Shown here: positions 7,642-15,068 of the stretch, piece by piece
How positions within the stretch are numbered: the stretch's first letter is position 1
How the letters are laid out: each line of letters begins with the position of its first letter
NCBI RefSeq assembly: GCF_014174495.1
Contig: NZ_JACJHR010000080.1
Coordinates: 1 to 39,411, forward strand
Direction: 5' to 3'
Length of the DNA stretch: 39,411 bases
From: Amycolatopsis echigonensis
GTDB taxonomy: Bacteria > Actinomycetota > Actinomycetes > Mycobacteriales > Pseudonocardiaceae
Program-made: the position numbers and the translations under genes
The notes under the pieces: generated by a model
The model's input: only the letters and a program-made list of their open reading frames with translations
What the model was told of the DNA's origin: nothing
Database searches by the model: none

Positions 7642-9036
7642 ATGCCGGTTCCCGGTCCCGGGTATTCGATCACCGTCCGGGTCGAGGCCCCGGCTTCGTC
7701 CACGGCTGCGGGGGACCTCACCACCGCGGTCGGCCGCGTCGGCGGCGTGCTGACGGCGTTCGACGTCGTCGAATCGCACGCGGACTCGATCGTGGTCGAC
7801 ATCAGCGCCAACGCGCTGTCGGAAAACCACGCGCAGGACATCACGGCGGCACTCGATTCGCTGCCGGGCGTGCAGGTGCGCAAGGTCTCCGACCGGACGT
7901 TCCTGATCCACCTCGGCGGCAAGATCGAGGTCAGCCCCAAGGTCGCGCTCCGCAACCGTGACGACCTCTCCCGCGCGTACACGCCGGGCGTCGCCCGTGT
8001 GTGCCAGGCGATCGCCGCGAACCCCGAGGACGCGCGCCGGCTGACCATCAAGCGCAACACCGTCGCGGTGCTCACCGACGGCTCCGCCGTGCTCGGCCTC
8101 GGCAACATCGGCCCGGCCGCCGCGCTGCCCGTCATGGAGGGCAAGGCGGCGCTGTTCAAGAAGTTCGCTGACGTCGACGCGTGGCCGGTCTGCCTGGACA
8201 CCCAGGACACCGAAGAGATCATCATGATCGCGAAGGCGCTCGCGCCGGTGTACGCGGGCATCAACCTCGAGGACATCGCCGCGCCGCGCTGCTTCGAGAT
8301 CGAGAAGCGGCTGCGCGAGCAGCTGGACATCCCGGTCTTCCACGACGACCAGCACGGCACCGCGATCGTCGTGGTCGCCGCGCTGCGCAACGCGCTGCGC
8401 GTGGTCGGGAAGAACATCGAGGACTGCAAGATCGTGGTCAGCGGCGTCGGCGCGGCCGGGTCCGCGATCATCCGCCTGCTGCTGCGCAAGAACCCGGGCG
8501 ACATCGTGGCCGCCGACATCGACGGCATCGTCTACCCCGAGCGCGGCAACCTCGACGACAACCTGACCTGGATCGCCGAGCACACGAACTCCGCCCGCAA
8601 GTCCGGCACCCTGCACGACGCACTGGTCGGCGCGGACGTCTTCATCGGCGTCTCGGCCCCGAACCTGTTCGGCGCGGAGCAGGTCGCCACGATGAACGAC
8701 GACGCGGTCGTCTTCGCGCTGGCCAACCCGGACCCGGAGATCGACCCGCTGGAGGCGCAGAAGCACGCCGCGGTCGTCGCCACCGGCCGGAGCGACTTCC
8801 CGAACCAGATCAACAACGTCCTGGCGTTCCCGGGCGTCTTCCGCGGTCTGCTCGACGCCGCCGCGCACAACATCGACGACAACATGCTGCTGGCCGCCGC
8901 CGACGCGATCGCCGACGTGGTGGACAACGGCAAGCTCAACGCGTCGTTCATCGTGCCGAGCGTGTTCGACAGCGCGGTGGCCCCGGCGGTCGCGGAAGCG
9001 GTGCGCAACGCGGTGCGGGCGGAACGCGGGCAGTAG
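7642..9036 (+). CDS. NAD(P)-dependent malic enzyme with N-terminal ACT domain
   Basis: A 464-aa malic enzyme that oxidatively decarboxylates malate to pyruvate and CO2 in the cytosol. Residues 1-~90 form an ACT-like regulatory domain (GYSITVRVEAPASS, VGGVLTAFDVVE, TFLIHLGGKIEV). The catalytic part shows YTPGVARVC, LTDGSAVLGLGNIGP, EDIAAPRCFEIE with the metal ligands, FHDDQHGTAIVV, the Rossmann motif GVGAAGSAI, FALANPDPE and NQINNVLAFPG. This corresponds to the short bacterial malic enzyme type. The ATG at 7642 follows a CGGGGAG ribosome site by 8 bases; an upstream frame extension has no support. A TAGATT hexamer at 7595-7600 may be the -10. The ACT domain suggests amino-acid control, which is inference. 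Its cofactor preference cannot be read with certainty. Confidence 0.93.
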   Translation: MPVPGPGYSITVRVEAPASSTAAGDLTTAVGRVGGVLTAFDVVESHADSIVVDISANALSENHAQDITAALDSLPGVQVRKVSDRTFLIHLGGKIEVSPKVALRNRDDLSRAYTPGVARVCQAIAANPEDARRLTIKRNTVAVLTDGSAVLGLGNIGPAAALPVMEGKAALFKKFADVDAWPVCLDTQDTEEIIMIAKALAPVYAGINLEDIAAPRCFEIEKRLREQLDIPVFHDDQHGTAIVVVAALRNALRVVGKNIEDCKIVVSGVGAAGSAIIRLLLRKNPGDIVAADIDGIVYPERGNLDDNLTWIAEHTNSARKSGTLHDALVGADVFIGVSAPNLFGAEQVATMNDDAVVFALANPDPEIDPLEAQKHAAVVATGRSDFPNQINNVLAFPGVFRGLLDAAAHNIDDNMLLAAADAIADVVDNGKLNASFIVPSVFDSAVAPAVAEAVRNAVRAERGQ

Positions 9037-9046
9037 CCTCGCGGGC

Positions 9047-9517
9047 GTGAGTGAACTCAGCCACGTAGACGAGTCCGGGGCGGCCCGGATGGTCGACGTC
9101 TCGGACAAGACGGCGTCGAAGCGCACCGCTTTGGCCGGCGGGACGGTCCACACCACCGAAGAGGTGGTGGGCCTCCTGTCGGCCAACGGCCTGCCCAAGG
9201 GCGACGCGCTGGCGACCGCGCGGATCGCCGGGATCATGGGCGCCAAACGCGTGCCCGAGCTGATCCCGCTGTGCCACCAGATCGCGCTTTCCGGGGTCAA
9301 GGTGGAGTTCGAACTGGCCGGGACCGCCGTGCACATCAGCGCGACGGCCAAGACCACGGACGTCACCGGGGTCGAGATGGAGGCGCTCACCGCCGTCGCG
9401 GTCGCCGGGCTCACGCTGCACGACATGATCAAGGCCGTCGACCCGGCCGCGACGCTCGACAACGTGCGGCTCATCCGCAAGGACGGCGGCAAGACCGGGA
9501 CCTGGGAGCGGCCATGA
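9047..9517 (+). CDS. moaC: Cyclic pyranopterin monophosphate synthase MoaC
   Basis: A 156-aa MoaC, the second step of molybdenum cofactor synthesis, turning the MoaA product into cyclic pyranopterin monophosphate. Family signatures are present: MVDVSDKTASKRTA, GIMGAKRVPELIPLCHQIAL, TAKTTDVTGVEMEALTAV and LTLHDMIKAVDPA, with the conserved Lys/Asp pair of the active site in the last. Length is typical. The GTG at 9047 begins 10 bases after the malic enzyme stop and has only a weak ribosome site, so it may be read from the upstream message. Its end overlaps the mog-moaE start as ATGA, which couples the two. MoaA is encoded on the opposite strand beyond rpf. Confidence 0.95.
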   Translation: MSELSHVDESGAARMVDVSDKTASKRTALAGGTVHTTEEVVGLLSANGLPKGDALATARIAGIMGAKRVPELIPLCHQIALSGVKVEFELAGTAVHISATAKTTDVTGVEMEALTAVAVAGLTLHDMIKAVDPAATLDNVRLIRKDGGKTGTWERP

Positions 9518-10482
9518 CCGGGACAAAGACCGCCGACGGACTCTCTCCCTCGGAGGCGGCTATGAACACCGCGCGCGTGATCGTCGCGTCCAACCGCGCC
9601 GCACGAGGCGTCTACGAGGACAAGACCGGCCCGGTGCTCGTCGCCTGGCTGGCCGGCCGGGGCTACGACGTGCCGCCGCCGGTCGTCGTCGAGGACGGCG
9701 ACCCGGTGGGCGTCGCGCTGCGTGCGGCGGTGGCCGACGGCGTCCAGGTGATCCTCACGACCGGCGGCACCGGCATCTCGCCGACCGACCGGACCCCGGA
9801 CGTCACCCGCTCGGTGCTGGACTACGAGCTGCCCGGCGTCGCGGACGCGATCCGCGCGGCCGGGCTGCCGAAGGTGCCCACCGCGGTGCTGTCGCGCGGC
9901 GTGGCCGGGGTCGCGGGCCGGACCCTCGTGGTGAACCTCCCGGGGTCGAGCGGCGGCGTCAAGGACGGGCTGCGGGTCCTGGAGGACATTCTCGAGCACG
10001 CGGTGGACCAGCTGGCCGGTGGAGACCACCCGCGCGCGGCCGCGCCGCCTGGCCCCGCGGTCCGGATCCTGCGCGCCGAGGTGAGCGACCAGCTGCTGTC
10101 GGTCGAGGAACACGCGCGGCTGGTGGAGGACGACGCGGCGGGCGCCGTGGTCACGTTCTCCGGCGTGGTCCGCGACCACGACGGCGGCAAGGGCGTGCGC
10201 GATCTGACCTACGAAGGCCACCCCACGGCCCGGGACGTGCTCGCCGAGGTGGTCAACGACCTGGCCGCGCGCTGGAAGGGCGTGCGCGCGGTGGCGGTGA
10301 GCCATCGCGTCGGCGCGCTGACGATCGGCGACGTCGCGCTGGCCTGCGCGGTCGCCGCCGAGCACCGCGGCCAGGCGTTCACCGCGTGCGCGGAGCTGGT
10401 GGACGAGGTCAAGGCACGGCTTCCGGTGTGGAAGCACCAGCACTTCACCGACGGCACCGACGAATGGGTCAACTCGCCCTGA
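9514..10482 (+). CDS. Molybdopterin adenylyltransferase (Mog/MoaB) fused to MoaE
   Basis: A 322-aa fusion. Residues ~19-165 are a Mog/MoaB domain (RVIVASNRAARGVYEDKTGP, TTGGTGISPTDRTPD, NLPGSSGGVKDGL), which adenylylates molybdopterin before molybdate insertion. Residues ~183-322 are MoaE (FSGVVRDHDGGKGVRDLTYE, VSHRVGALTIGDVAL, KARLPVWKHQHF with the catalytic lysines), the large subunit of molybdopterin synthase that receives sulfur from MoaD. A Pro/Ala/Gly linker joins them. In M. tuberculosis the equivalent mog and moaE2 are separate adjacent genes, so this is a fusion of neighbours. No frameshift is needed. The ATG overlaps moaC's stop. The MoaD partner is encoded at 11926-12207. Confidence 0.93.
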   Translation: MTGTKTADGLSPSEAAMNTARVIVASNRAARGVYEDKTGPVLVAWLAGRGYDVPPPVVVEDGDPVGVALRAAVADGVQVILTTGGTGISPTDRTPDVTRSVLDYELPGVADAIRAAGLPKVPTAVLSRGVAGVAGRTLVVNLPGSSGGVKDGLRVLEDILEHAVDQLAGGDHPRAAAPPGPAVRILRAEVSDQLLSVEEHARLVEDDAAGAVVTFSGVVRDHDGGKGVRDLTYEGHPTARDVLAEVVNDLAARWKGVRAVAVSHRVGALTIGDVALACAVAAEHRGQAFTACAELVDEVKARLPVWKHQHFTDGTDEWVNSP

Positions 10483-10488
10483 CCCCCT

Positions 10489-10530
10489 CGTGAGTGTTCA
10501 TCCCGGTTAGAACCGCGATGAGCACTCACG
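10489..10530. repeat. 42-nt palindromic intergenic repeat, copy 1
   Basis: A near-perfect palindrome with outer arms CGTGAGTG and CACTCACG, 6 bases after the mog-moaE stop. Pairing runs almost to the centre, with one C-C mismatch and one G-T wobble in 20 pairs. A second copy of the same 42-nt length lies at 38226-38267, identical at 33 of 42 positions. Both lie at the 3' ends of convergent genes. It is probably a REP-like element or bidirectional 3' end structure. Confidence 0.7.
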
Positions 10531-10544
10531 AGCCCGGACATGAC

Positions 10545-10587
10545 GAAGGGCCCCACCGCCAGGGGATTTGACGCGGTGGGGCCCTTC
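10545..10587. terminator. Bidirectional terminator between mog-moaE and rpf
   Basis: A perfect 15-bp stem, GAAGGGCCCCACCGC with GCGGTGGGGCCCTTC, closes a 13-base loop. It sits between convergent genes and can end both messages. Short T-rich or A-rich runs are absent, as is usual in this group. Confidence 0.8.
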
Positions 10588-10644
10588 GGCCGTTCTGTCA
10601 CAGCAGCGGCTGCGCCGGAACCTGCCTCACGAGGAGGCGGGGAT

Positions 10645-11262
10645 TCACTTGGTGGCGAGCTTCTGGCCGACCACGATGAAGTTCGCGTTCGACACGTACT
10701 GCTTGTTCAGCTCCTGCAGCTTCTGGTAGCCGCCCTGGATGTTGTGCTCCTTGGCGATCTTCGAGAGCGTGTCGCCCGCCTTGACGGTGTAGTCACCGTT
10801 CGGGTTGGAGTTCGCCACCGCGGCCACGGCCTGGGTGACCTCCTTCTTCGGGGCGATGCTCTTCGGGGTCGCCTTCTTGGTGCTCTTCGGGGTCGAGGTG
10901 TGCGCGGAGGCCGAGCTGCCGGCCTTCTTGCTGCACACCGGCCACGCGCCCGGGCCCTGGCCCTGCATCACGCGCTCGGCGACAGCGATCTGCTGCTCAC
11001 GCGACGCGCCCTGCGGGCTGCCGGTGCCGCCGTAGGCCTTCCAGGTGCTCTGGGTGAACTGGAGGCCGCCGTAGAAGCCGTTGCCAGTGTTGGTGTTCCA
11101 GTTGCCGCCGCTCTCGCACTGCGCGATCGCGTCCCAGTTGGTCGCCGACGCGGGGGTCGCGGCGATCGCGAAGGGGGCGCCGACCGCGATACCCGCGACT
11201 GCGACACGGGCGATGGTGCGGGTGGCGGCGGACATCTTGCGGTGCTTGCCTCGGTAAGACAT
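10645..11262 (-). CDS. Resuscitation-promoting factor (Rpf) with LysM domain
   Basis: A 205-aa secreted cell-wall hydrolase. Residues 1-40 form a Sec signal peptide ending ATPASA. The Rpf domain, a lysozyme/transglycosylase-like fold, covers ~41-112: TNWDAIAQCESGGNWNTNTG with catalytic Glu50, YGGLQFTQSTWKAYGG, and a Cys49/Cys110 pair likely to form a disulfide. A Lys/Thr/Ser linker leads to a LysM peptidoglycan-binding domain at ~158-203 (YTVKAGDTLSKIAKEHN). Rpf proteins cut peptidoglycan and support growth resumption. In M. tuberculosis rpfA sits at the same place between mog/moaE and moaD/moaA, but this protein is shorter and carries LysM, as in many other actinobacteria. The leader upstream is unusually long and structured. 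Confidence 0.95.
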   Translation of the reverse strand: MSYRGKHRKMSAATRTIARVAVAGIAVGAPFAIAATPASATNWDAIAQCESGGNWNTNTGNGFYGGLQFTQSTWKAYGGTGSPQGASREQQIAVAERVMQGQGPGAWPVCSKKAGSSASAHTSTPKSTKKATPKSIAPKKEVTQAVAAVANSNPNGDYTVKAGDTLSKIAKEHNIQGGYQKLQELNKQYVSNANFIVVGQKLATK

Positions 11263-11267
11263 CTGAA

Positions 11268-11480
11268 AACTTCTCGCTTCCTGCGCCTACGAGCACAATG
11301 CTGCGGGTCGGGTTGGGAGCCCGTCCGCCCGTTGCCGGGCGGCTGACGCGGACGTCGCACGACGCGCCGTCTTCGTCCCCTCGTCTCTGTCCGGAAATGC
11401 TTTCGCTCGGGGTATGGGTCCGGGGATCCGTTGGACAGAGCTGGGCGCTACGGATTCCCGGTGTTGCGTGGTCGGTCGGG
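11268..11480 (-). promoter_or_regulatory. Structured leader of rpf, candidate c-di-AMP (ydaO/yuaA) riboswitch
   Basis: About 210 nt of RNA precede the rpf start. On the minus strand, starting near 11462, a stem forms between CCGGGAAUCCGU and ACGGAUCCCCGG. A loop segment CUCUGUCC can pair with GGACAGAG further on, a pseudoknot-like arrangement. There is a CCGCCCG-GCAA-CGGGCGG hairpin near 11324-11341. The 3' part reads CCCGACCCGCAGC, then CUCGUAGGCGCAGGAAG, which resembles the conserved end of ydaO-type riboswitches (CCCGACAGCU, then GUAGGCG). Actinobacterial rpf genes are known targets of this riboswitch. The match is partial and judged by eye, so the class is uncertain; the presence of a structured leader is better supported. 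Confidence 0.4.
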
Positions 11481-11535
11481 GCCAACCGAAAAGCGACGGT
11501 ACGTAATTCGCGGCGTGATCGGAAATCATTCGGGG

Positions 11536-11551
11536 TGTGACCTACGTCACA
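11536..11551. promoter_or_regulatory. CRP-type operator upstream of rpf
   Basis: TGTGACCTACGTCACA has perfect TGTGA-N6-TCACA symmetry, the consensus for CRP/GlxR-type cAMP receptor proteins. It lies about 50 bases upstream of a possible -10 (TACCGT on the minus strand, near 11490) that would start the rpf leader. M. tuberculosis CRP (Rv3676) is known to act on rpfA, so control of rpf here is a reasonable inference. Confidence 0.65.
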
Positions 11552-11925
11552 GTAACGGCACGCAACCTGTCTCGATCCGCCTGTTTTCGCAGGTCAGAGC
11601 GTCGTTATCTGCCCGTTTTCTTGCCGAGATATTTCACGGATCGTGAGGCTTGGGTCACGTCGATAACGCGTCAAGGGACCATTCGCGGCAGATAAGGGCG
11701 GGCACTCTAAACCACTCGTCAACGGTCGGCCACTGACCGCCGAGTGGTTCTTTGAGCTGCGGAAATACGCCGTGAGCGAAACGCTTCGGAGAGTAGGGAT
11801 AAAGCGTGTTGACCGCTCAGCGCGCCATTGCCGCCATTCGCCGTGGTACGGACCAATCGGCTGGAAACCGCCGCTCCGTCCGTCAGCGCGGCGCTCAGCC
11901 GCGTGAACGGCGGCTTGCCAGGCGG
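11552..11925. other. Gene-free region upstream of the rpf promoter
   Basis: No convincing gene is present. It is less GC-rich than its surroundings and holds a 9-bp inverted repeat (TTATCTGCC at 11605-11613, GGCAGATAA at 11687-11695) and a hairpin at 11710-11749, described separately. With the leader and CRP site, the gene-free stretch between rpf and moaD is 663 bases, the longest in the window without even a gene remnant. Confidence 0.5.
11710..11749. terminator. Hairpin downstream of moaD
   Basis: AACCACTCG pairs with CGAGTGGTT (9 bp), enclosing a smaller CGGTC/GACCG hairpin. On the minus strand it is followed by a short T-run (GGTTTAGAG). It lies about 180 bases past the moaD stop and could end the moaA-moaD message before the rpf promoter region. 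Confidence 0.4.
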
Positions 11926-12207
11926 TCATCCGCCGGCGAACGGCGGAAGGACGTCCAGATGGGCCCCGTCACTGAGCGCGCGGCCGCGATCGCGGACCGC
12001 CATCTCGTTGACCAGGAAGCTCGCCGCGTCGAGAACGCGGGAAAGTTGCCCGGGGTGCAGCTCGCGCAGCACCTGGACGGCATCGGCCACCGTCGCGCCT
12101 GCCGCCAGCTCCACCTTCTCCTCCTCGGTGCCCGCCGCGGCCCGCGCCGAGGCGAAGTACCGGACGACGACCGTCACCGGGGAAGAGGACGCCGAGGGAG
12201 AGGTCAT
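11926..12207 (-). CDS. moaD: Molybdopterin synthase sulfur carrier MoaD
   Basis: A 93-aa ubiquitin-like protein whose C-terminal Gly-Gly (ending PPFAGG) is thiocarboxylated to deliver sulfur to MoaE. The beta-grasp core is seen in VTVVVRYFASARAAAG, LAAGATVADAVQVLRELHP, FLVNEMAVRDRG and LSDGAHLDVLPPFAGG. A 10-residue Ser-rich N-terminus precedes it. It starts 4 bases after the moaA stop and is clearly in the same operon. The partner MoaE is in the fusion ending at 10482, on the other strand beyond rpf. Confidence 0.93.
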   Translation of the reverse strand: MTSPSASSSPVTVVVRYFASARAAAGTEEEKVELAAGATVADAVQVLRELHPGQLSRVLDAASFLVNEMAVRDRGRALSDGAHLDVLPPFAGG

Positions 12208-12211
12208 GGGC

Positions 12212-13276
12212 TCAACCGCCGATCGCGCTCATCGGCCGGATCGGCTGCGCGAAGCCGGCCTCGTTGATCTCGTGGCCCGCGAGCTTGCGCCACATCGTGG
12301 CCCGCCACGCGTCCGCCACCTCCTCATCGCGCGCGCCCGCGCGCACGAGGGAGCGCAGGTCCGTCTCGTCGTTCGAGAAGAGGCAGGAGCGGACCGCGCC
12401 GTCCGCGGTCAGCCGGGTGCGCTCGCAGGCGGAGCAGAACGGCCTGGTCACCGACGCGATCACGCCCACGTCGCCCGGTCCTCCGTCGACCAGCCAGCGC
12501 TCGGCGGGCGCGCCGCCGCGCGGGGCCGGGAACGGGGAGAGGGTGAAGGCCTCGCCGAGCATCGCGAGGATCTCCTCGGCGGTGATCATGTCGCGGCGGC
12601 TCCAGCCGTGCTGCGCGTCCAGCGGCATCTGTTCGATGAACCGCAGGTGGTAGCCCTCTTCGAGGCAGAACCGCAGCAGCGGCACCGCCTCGTGCTCGTT
12701 GTACCCGCGCATCAGCACGGAGTTGATCTTGACCGGCGACAGCCCGGCGTCGCGGGCGGCGGCGAGGCCGGCCAGCACGTGCGGCAGCCGGTCGCGGCGG
12801 GTCAGCTCGGCGAAGCGCTCGCGGTCGATGGTGTCCAGCGACACGTTGATCCGGTCGAGCCCGGCAGCGACCAGGCCGGGGGCGCGCTTGGCCAGCCCGA
12901 TCCCGTTGGTGGTCATGGACACCCGGGGGCGAGGGTCGAGCGCGGTGATCCGCTCGACGATCTGCTCCAGTCCCGGGCGCAGCAGCGGTTCGCCGCCGGT
13001 CAGCCGGATGTCGGTGACGCCGAGCATCTCCACCGCGATCCGCATGAGCCGGACCAGCTCGTCGTCGGTGAGCACCTGCTCGGTCGGCATCCAGTCGAGG
13101 CCCTCGGCCGGCATGCAGTACGTGCAGCGCAGATTGCACCGGTCGGTGAGGGAGACCCGCAGGTCGGTCGCGACGCGGCCGAAGGAGTCGACAAGACCGG
13201 GGTGCTCGGGCCGGGGCGTGCCGGAAGGGCCTCGGTTGCCGGGGACACGAGGAAACCCGAGATGTACTGCTGTCAT
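12212..13276 (-). CDS. moaA: GTP 3',8-cyclase MoaA (radical SAM)
   Basis: A 354-aa radical-SAM enzyme that opens molybdenum cofactor synthesis by rearranging GTP. The N-terminal [4Fe-4S] cluster motif is CNLRCTYC (Cys47, 51, 54), preceded by DLRVSLTDR. SAM-binding LTGGEPLLRPG follows. The C-terminal cluster uses CSAC (281, 284) and Cys298 in DGAVRSC. The protein ends in the functionally important Gly-Gly (SAIGG). Start: ATG 13276 with TATCCT 7 bases upstream, so the message is probably leaderless; a longer frame upstream has no support. moaD follows 4 bases later. It is divergent from a MarR gene, which may regulate it. Confidence 0.95.
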   Translation of the reverse strand: MTAVHLGFPRVPGNRGPSGTPRPEHPGLVDSFGRVATDLRVSLTDRCNLRCTYCMPAEGLDWMPTEQVLTDDELVRLMRIAVEMLGVTDIRLTGGEPLLRPGLEQIVERITALDPRPRVSMTTNGIGLAKRAPGLVAAGLDRINVSLDTIDRERFAELTRRDRLPHVLAGLAAARDAGLSPVKINSVLMRGYNEHEAVPLLRFCLEEGYHLRFIEQMPLDAQHGWSRRDMITAEEILAMLGEAFTLSPFPAPRGGAPAERWLVDGGPGDVGVIASVTRPFCSACERTRLTADGAVRSCLFSNDETDLRSLVRAGARDEEVADAWRATMWRKLAGHEINEAGFAQPIRPMSAIGG

Positions 13277-13289
13277 TAGGCTCAGGATA
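13277..13289 (-). promoter_or_regulatory. Leaderless-type -10 of moaA
   Basis: On the minus strand TATCCT (13289-13284) is followed by exactly 7 bases and the ATG. This is the spacing of leaderless transcripts, with transcription starting on the A of the start codon. Confidence 0.5.
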
Positions 13290-13362
13290 GCTTGCGACGT
13301 CGGAAAAGGCAGTCTTGCGAAAAACCTGGAAACCACCCTCGGTTCCGATGTGGAGGCACTCG

Positions 13363-13821
13363 GTGAGCACCGCTGAGACGAATAGTGAGCTGACTCACCT
13401 CGCCGCACTGGCGGCGCGGCTGCGCACGCATCTCGTCCTCCAGCATGCTCGCGACGCCGCCCTCGAGGGACTCTCGGCGACCGAGTTGCAAGCCCTCGAG
13501 CTCGCCGGGCACGCCGCGGATTCCCTTACCCCAGGCCGAATCGGGCAGCTCACCGGCTTGTCGACGGGTGCGGTGACCGGCGTGCTCGACCGGCTGGAGA
13601 AGGCCGGTCTGGTGCTCCGCGAACGCGACCGGACCGATCGCCGGAAGGTGCTCGTGACGATCACCGAGGCCGGTTCCGAACGGCTCGACGCGATCTCCGC
13701 GCGGGTCGCGCGGCGCCTTGCCGGGGTGCTCGGAGAGTTCACTTCCGCAGAACGGAAAGTCCTCGGGCGTTATCAGTTCGCAATGCTCGAAGCGTTACGC
13801 GAAAATGCGCGCCCCGCATAG
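13363..13821 (+). CDS. MarR-family transcriptional regulator
   Basis: A 152-aa winged-helix regulator. HTH and wing: LTPGRIGQLTGLSTGAVTG, LDRLEKAGLVLRERD and RTDRRKVLVTITEAG. Helices at both ends form the dimer interface (LAALAARLRTHLVLQHA; LGRYQFAMLEALREN). The GTG at 13363 has a TGGAGG site 6 bases upstream; a frame extension to 13315 is unsupported. It is divergent from moaA with 86 bases between start codons and is followed by the molybdate regulator. Ligand and target are unknown; auto-control and control of moaA are possible from position. Confidence 0.88.
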   Translation: MSTAETNSELTHLAALAARLRTHLVLQHARDAALEGLSATELQALELAGHAADSLTPGRIGQLTGLSTGAVTGVLDRLEKAGLVLRERDRTDRRKVLVTITEAGSERLDAISARVARRLAGVLGEFTSAERKVLGRYQFAMLEALRENARPA

Positions 13822-13841
13822 CTTTTCCGCATCTGCGGGGA

Positions 13842-13847
13842 TAATGT
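13842..13847 (+). promoter_or_regulatory. Leaderless-type -10 of the HTH-TOBE regulator
   Basis: TAATGT followed by 7 bases and the ATG at 13855, with an upstream GGGGA. The overlapping GATAAT (13840-13845) is an alternative hexamer. Either implies a promoter starting at or just before the start codon and running into modABC. Confidence 0.45.
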
Positions 13848-13854
13848 TCCGGCC

Positions 13855-14259
13855 ATGCCGCAATTTCGGTTGTCCGAGGCCGCTCGGCTGCTCGGCGTCA
13901 GCGACGACACCGTCCGCCGGTGGGTTCGCGCGGGTCAGCTGGCCGCGACGGACGACGCCGCCGGCCGCAAGGTCGTCGACGGCGCTCAGCTCGCCGGGTT
14001 CGCGCGGGCGCAAGCCAGCGAGCCGGACGACCCGTCGGCGGTCGGCCGCTCCGCCCGCAACCGCTTCGTCGGGCTCGTCACCGAGGTCGTCGCCGACAAG
14101 GTGATGGCGCAGGTCGAACTGCAGTGCGGGGCGCACCGAGTGGTGTCACTGATGAGCACCGAGGCGGTCCGCGAACTCGGGCTGCGCCCGGGCGTGCTCG
14201 CGGTCGCCGTGGTCAAGGCGACCACCGTCGTGGTGGAAACCCCGGAAGGATCCAGATGA
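13855..14259 (+). CDS. HTH (MerR/excisionase-type)-TOBE molybdate-binding regulator
   Basis: A 134-aa protein joining a MerR/excisionase-type DNA-binding domain (residues ~1-50: LSEAARLLGVSDDTVRRWVR, AGQLAATDDAAGRKVVDG) to a TOBE/Mop molybdate-binding domain (~66-130: ARNRFVGLVTEVVADKVMAQ, VVSLMSTEAVRELGLRPG, VVKATTVVVET). It is not the ModE type (no LysR-like HTH) but likely plays the same part, sensing molybdate and adjusting modABC. Its stop overlaps the modA start (ATGA), so it is the first gene of the operon. The start is supported by a leaderless-type promoter. Confidence 0.9.
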   Translation: MPQFRLSEAARLLGVSDDTVRRWVRAGQLAATDDAAGRKVVDGAQLAGFARAQASEPDDPSAVGRSARNRFVGLVTEVVADKVMAQVELQCGAHRVVSLMSTEAVRELGLRPGVLAVAVVKATTVVVETPEGSR

Positions 14260-15068
14260 AGAAGCTCGCCCTCGCCGTCGCTGGAACCGCGGCGATCGCG
14301 TCGTTCGCCAGTGCCTGCAGCTCCGGCGATCAGCCCAGCTCCAACTCGGGCGCGGGTTCCGCGTCCGCACCCGCCCCGGCGGCCGGCGCGAGCGGCACGC
14401 TGACCGTGTACGCCGCGGCGTCGCTCACCGAATCGTTCAACGCGCTGGGCAAGCAGTTCGAGGCCGCGCACCCGGGCGTCAAGGTCACCTTCGACTACGA
14501 GGGCTCGTCCGCGCTCGTGCAGAAACTGGACAACGGGGCCAAAGCCGACGTGTTCGCCTCGGCGGACCAGAAGAACATGGACAAGGCCGTGCAGGACGGG
14601 GTCATCGACGGCCAGCCGACGGTGTTCGCCACCAACAAGCTCGCGATCGCCGTGGCCAAGGGGAACCCGAAGGGCATCAAGACCTTCGCCGATCTCACCA
14701 AGCCCGGTCTGAACGTGGTCGTGTGCGCGCAGCAGGTGCCGTGCGGTTCGGCCACGCAGAAGGTCGAGCAGAGCACCGGCAAGGCGCTCAAGCCGGTGAG
14801 CGAGGAGACGAACGTCAAGCAGGTGCTGGCCAAGGTCCAGTCGGGCGACGCCGACGCCGGCCTGGTGTACGTCACCGACGCGACGTCGGCGGCGGGCAAA
14901 GTGGACAAGGTCGACTTCCCGGAGTCCTCGGGCGCGGTGAACCAGTATCCGATCGCGGTCGTCAAGAACGCTCCGCAGGCGGCGCTGGCGAAGGAGTTCA
15001 CCGACTTCATCCTCGGGGCGCGGGGCAAGGCCGAACTGGCCAAGATCGGCTTTGGTCCTGGCAAGTAA
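14256..15068 (+). CDS. modA: Molybdate ABC transporter, substrate-binding lipoprotein
   Basis: A 270-aa periplasmic-type binding protein anchored as a lipoprotein (signal peptide with SFASAC lipobox near residue 22, followed by a Ser/Ala/Pro linker). Mature domain signatures: GTLTVYAAASLTESFNALG, FDYEGSSALVQKLDNGAKAD, VFASADQKNMDKAV and GLVYVTDA. These are typical of ModA/WtpA proteins that bind molybdate or tungstate. A GGAAGGA site precedes the ATG, which overlaps the regulator's stop. The 3' end overlaps modB by 17 bases. Confidence 0.93.
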   Translation: MKKLALAVAGTAAIASFASACSSGDQPSSNSGAGSASAPAPAAGASGTLTVYAAASLTESFNALGKQFEAAHPGVKVTFDYEGSSALVQKLDNGAKADVFASADQKNMDKAVQDGVIDGQPTVFATNKLAIAVAKGNPKGIKTFADLTKPGLNVVVCAQQVPCGSATQKVEQSTGKALKPVSEETNVKQVLAKVQSGDADAGLVYVTDATSAAGKVDKVDFPESSGAVNQYPIAVVKNAPQAALAKEFTDFILGARGKAELAKIGFGPGK

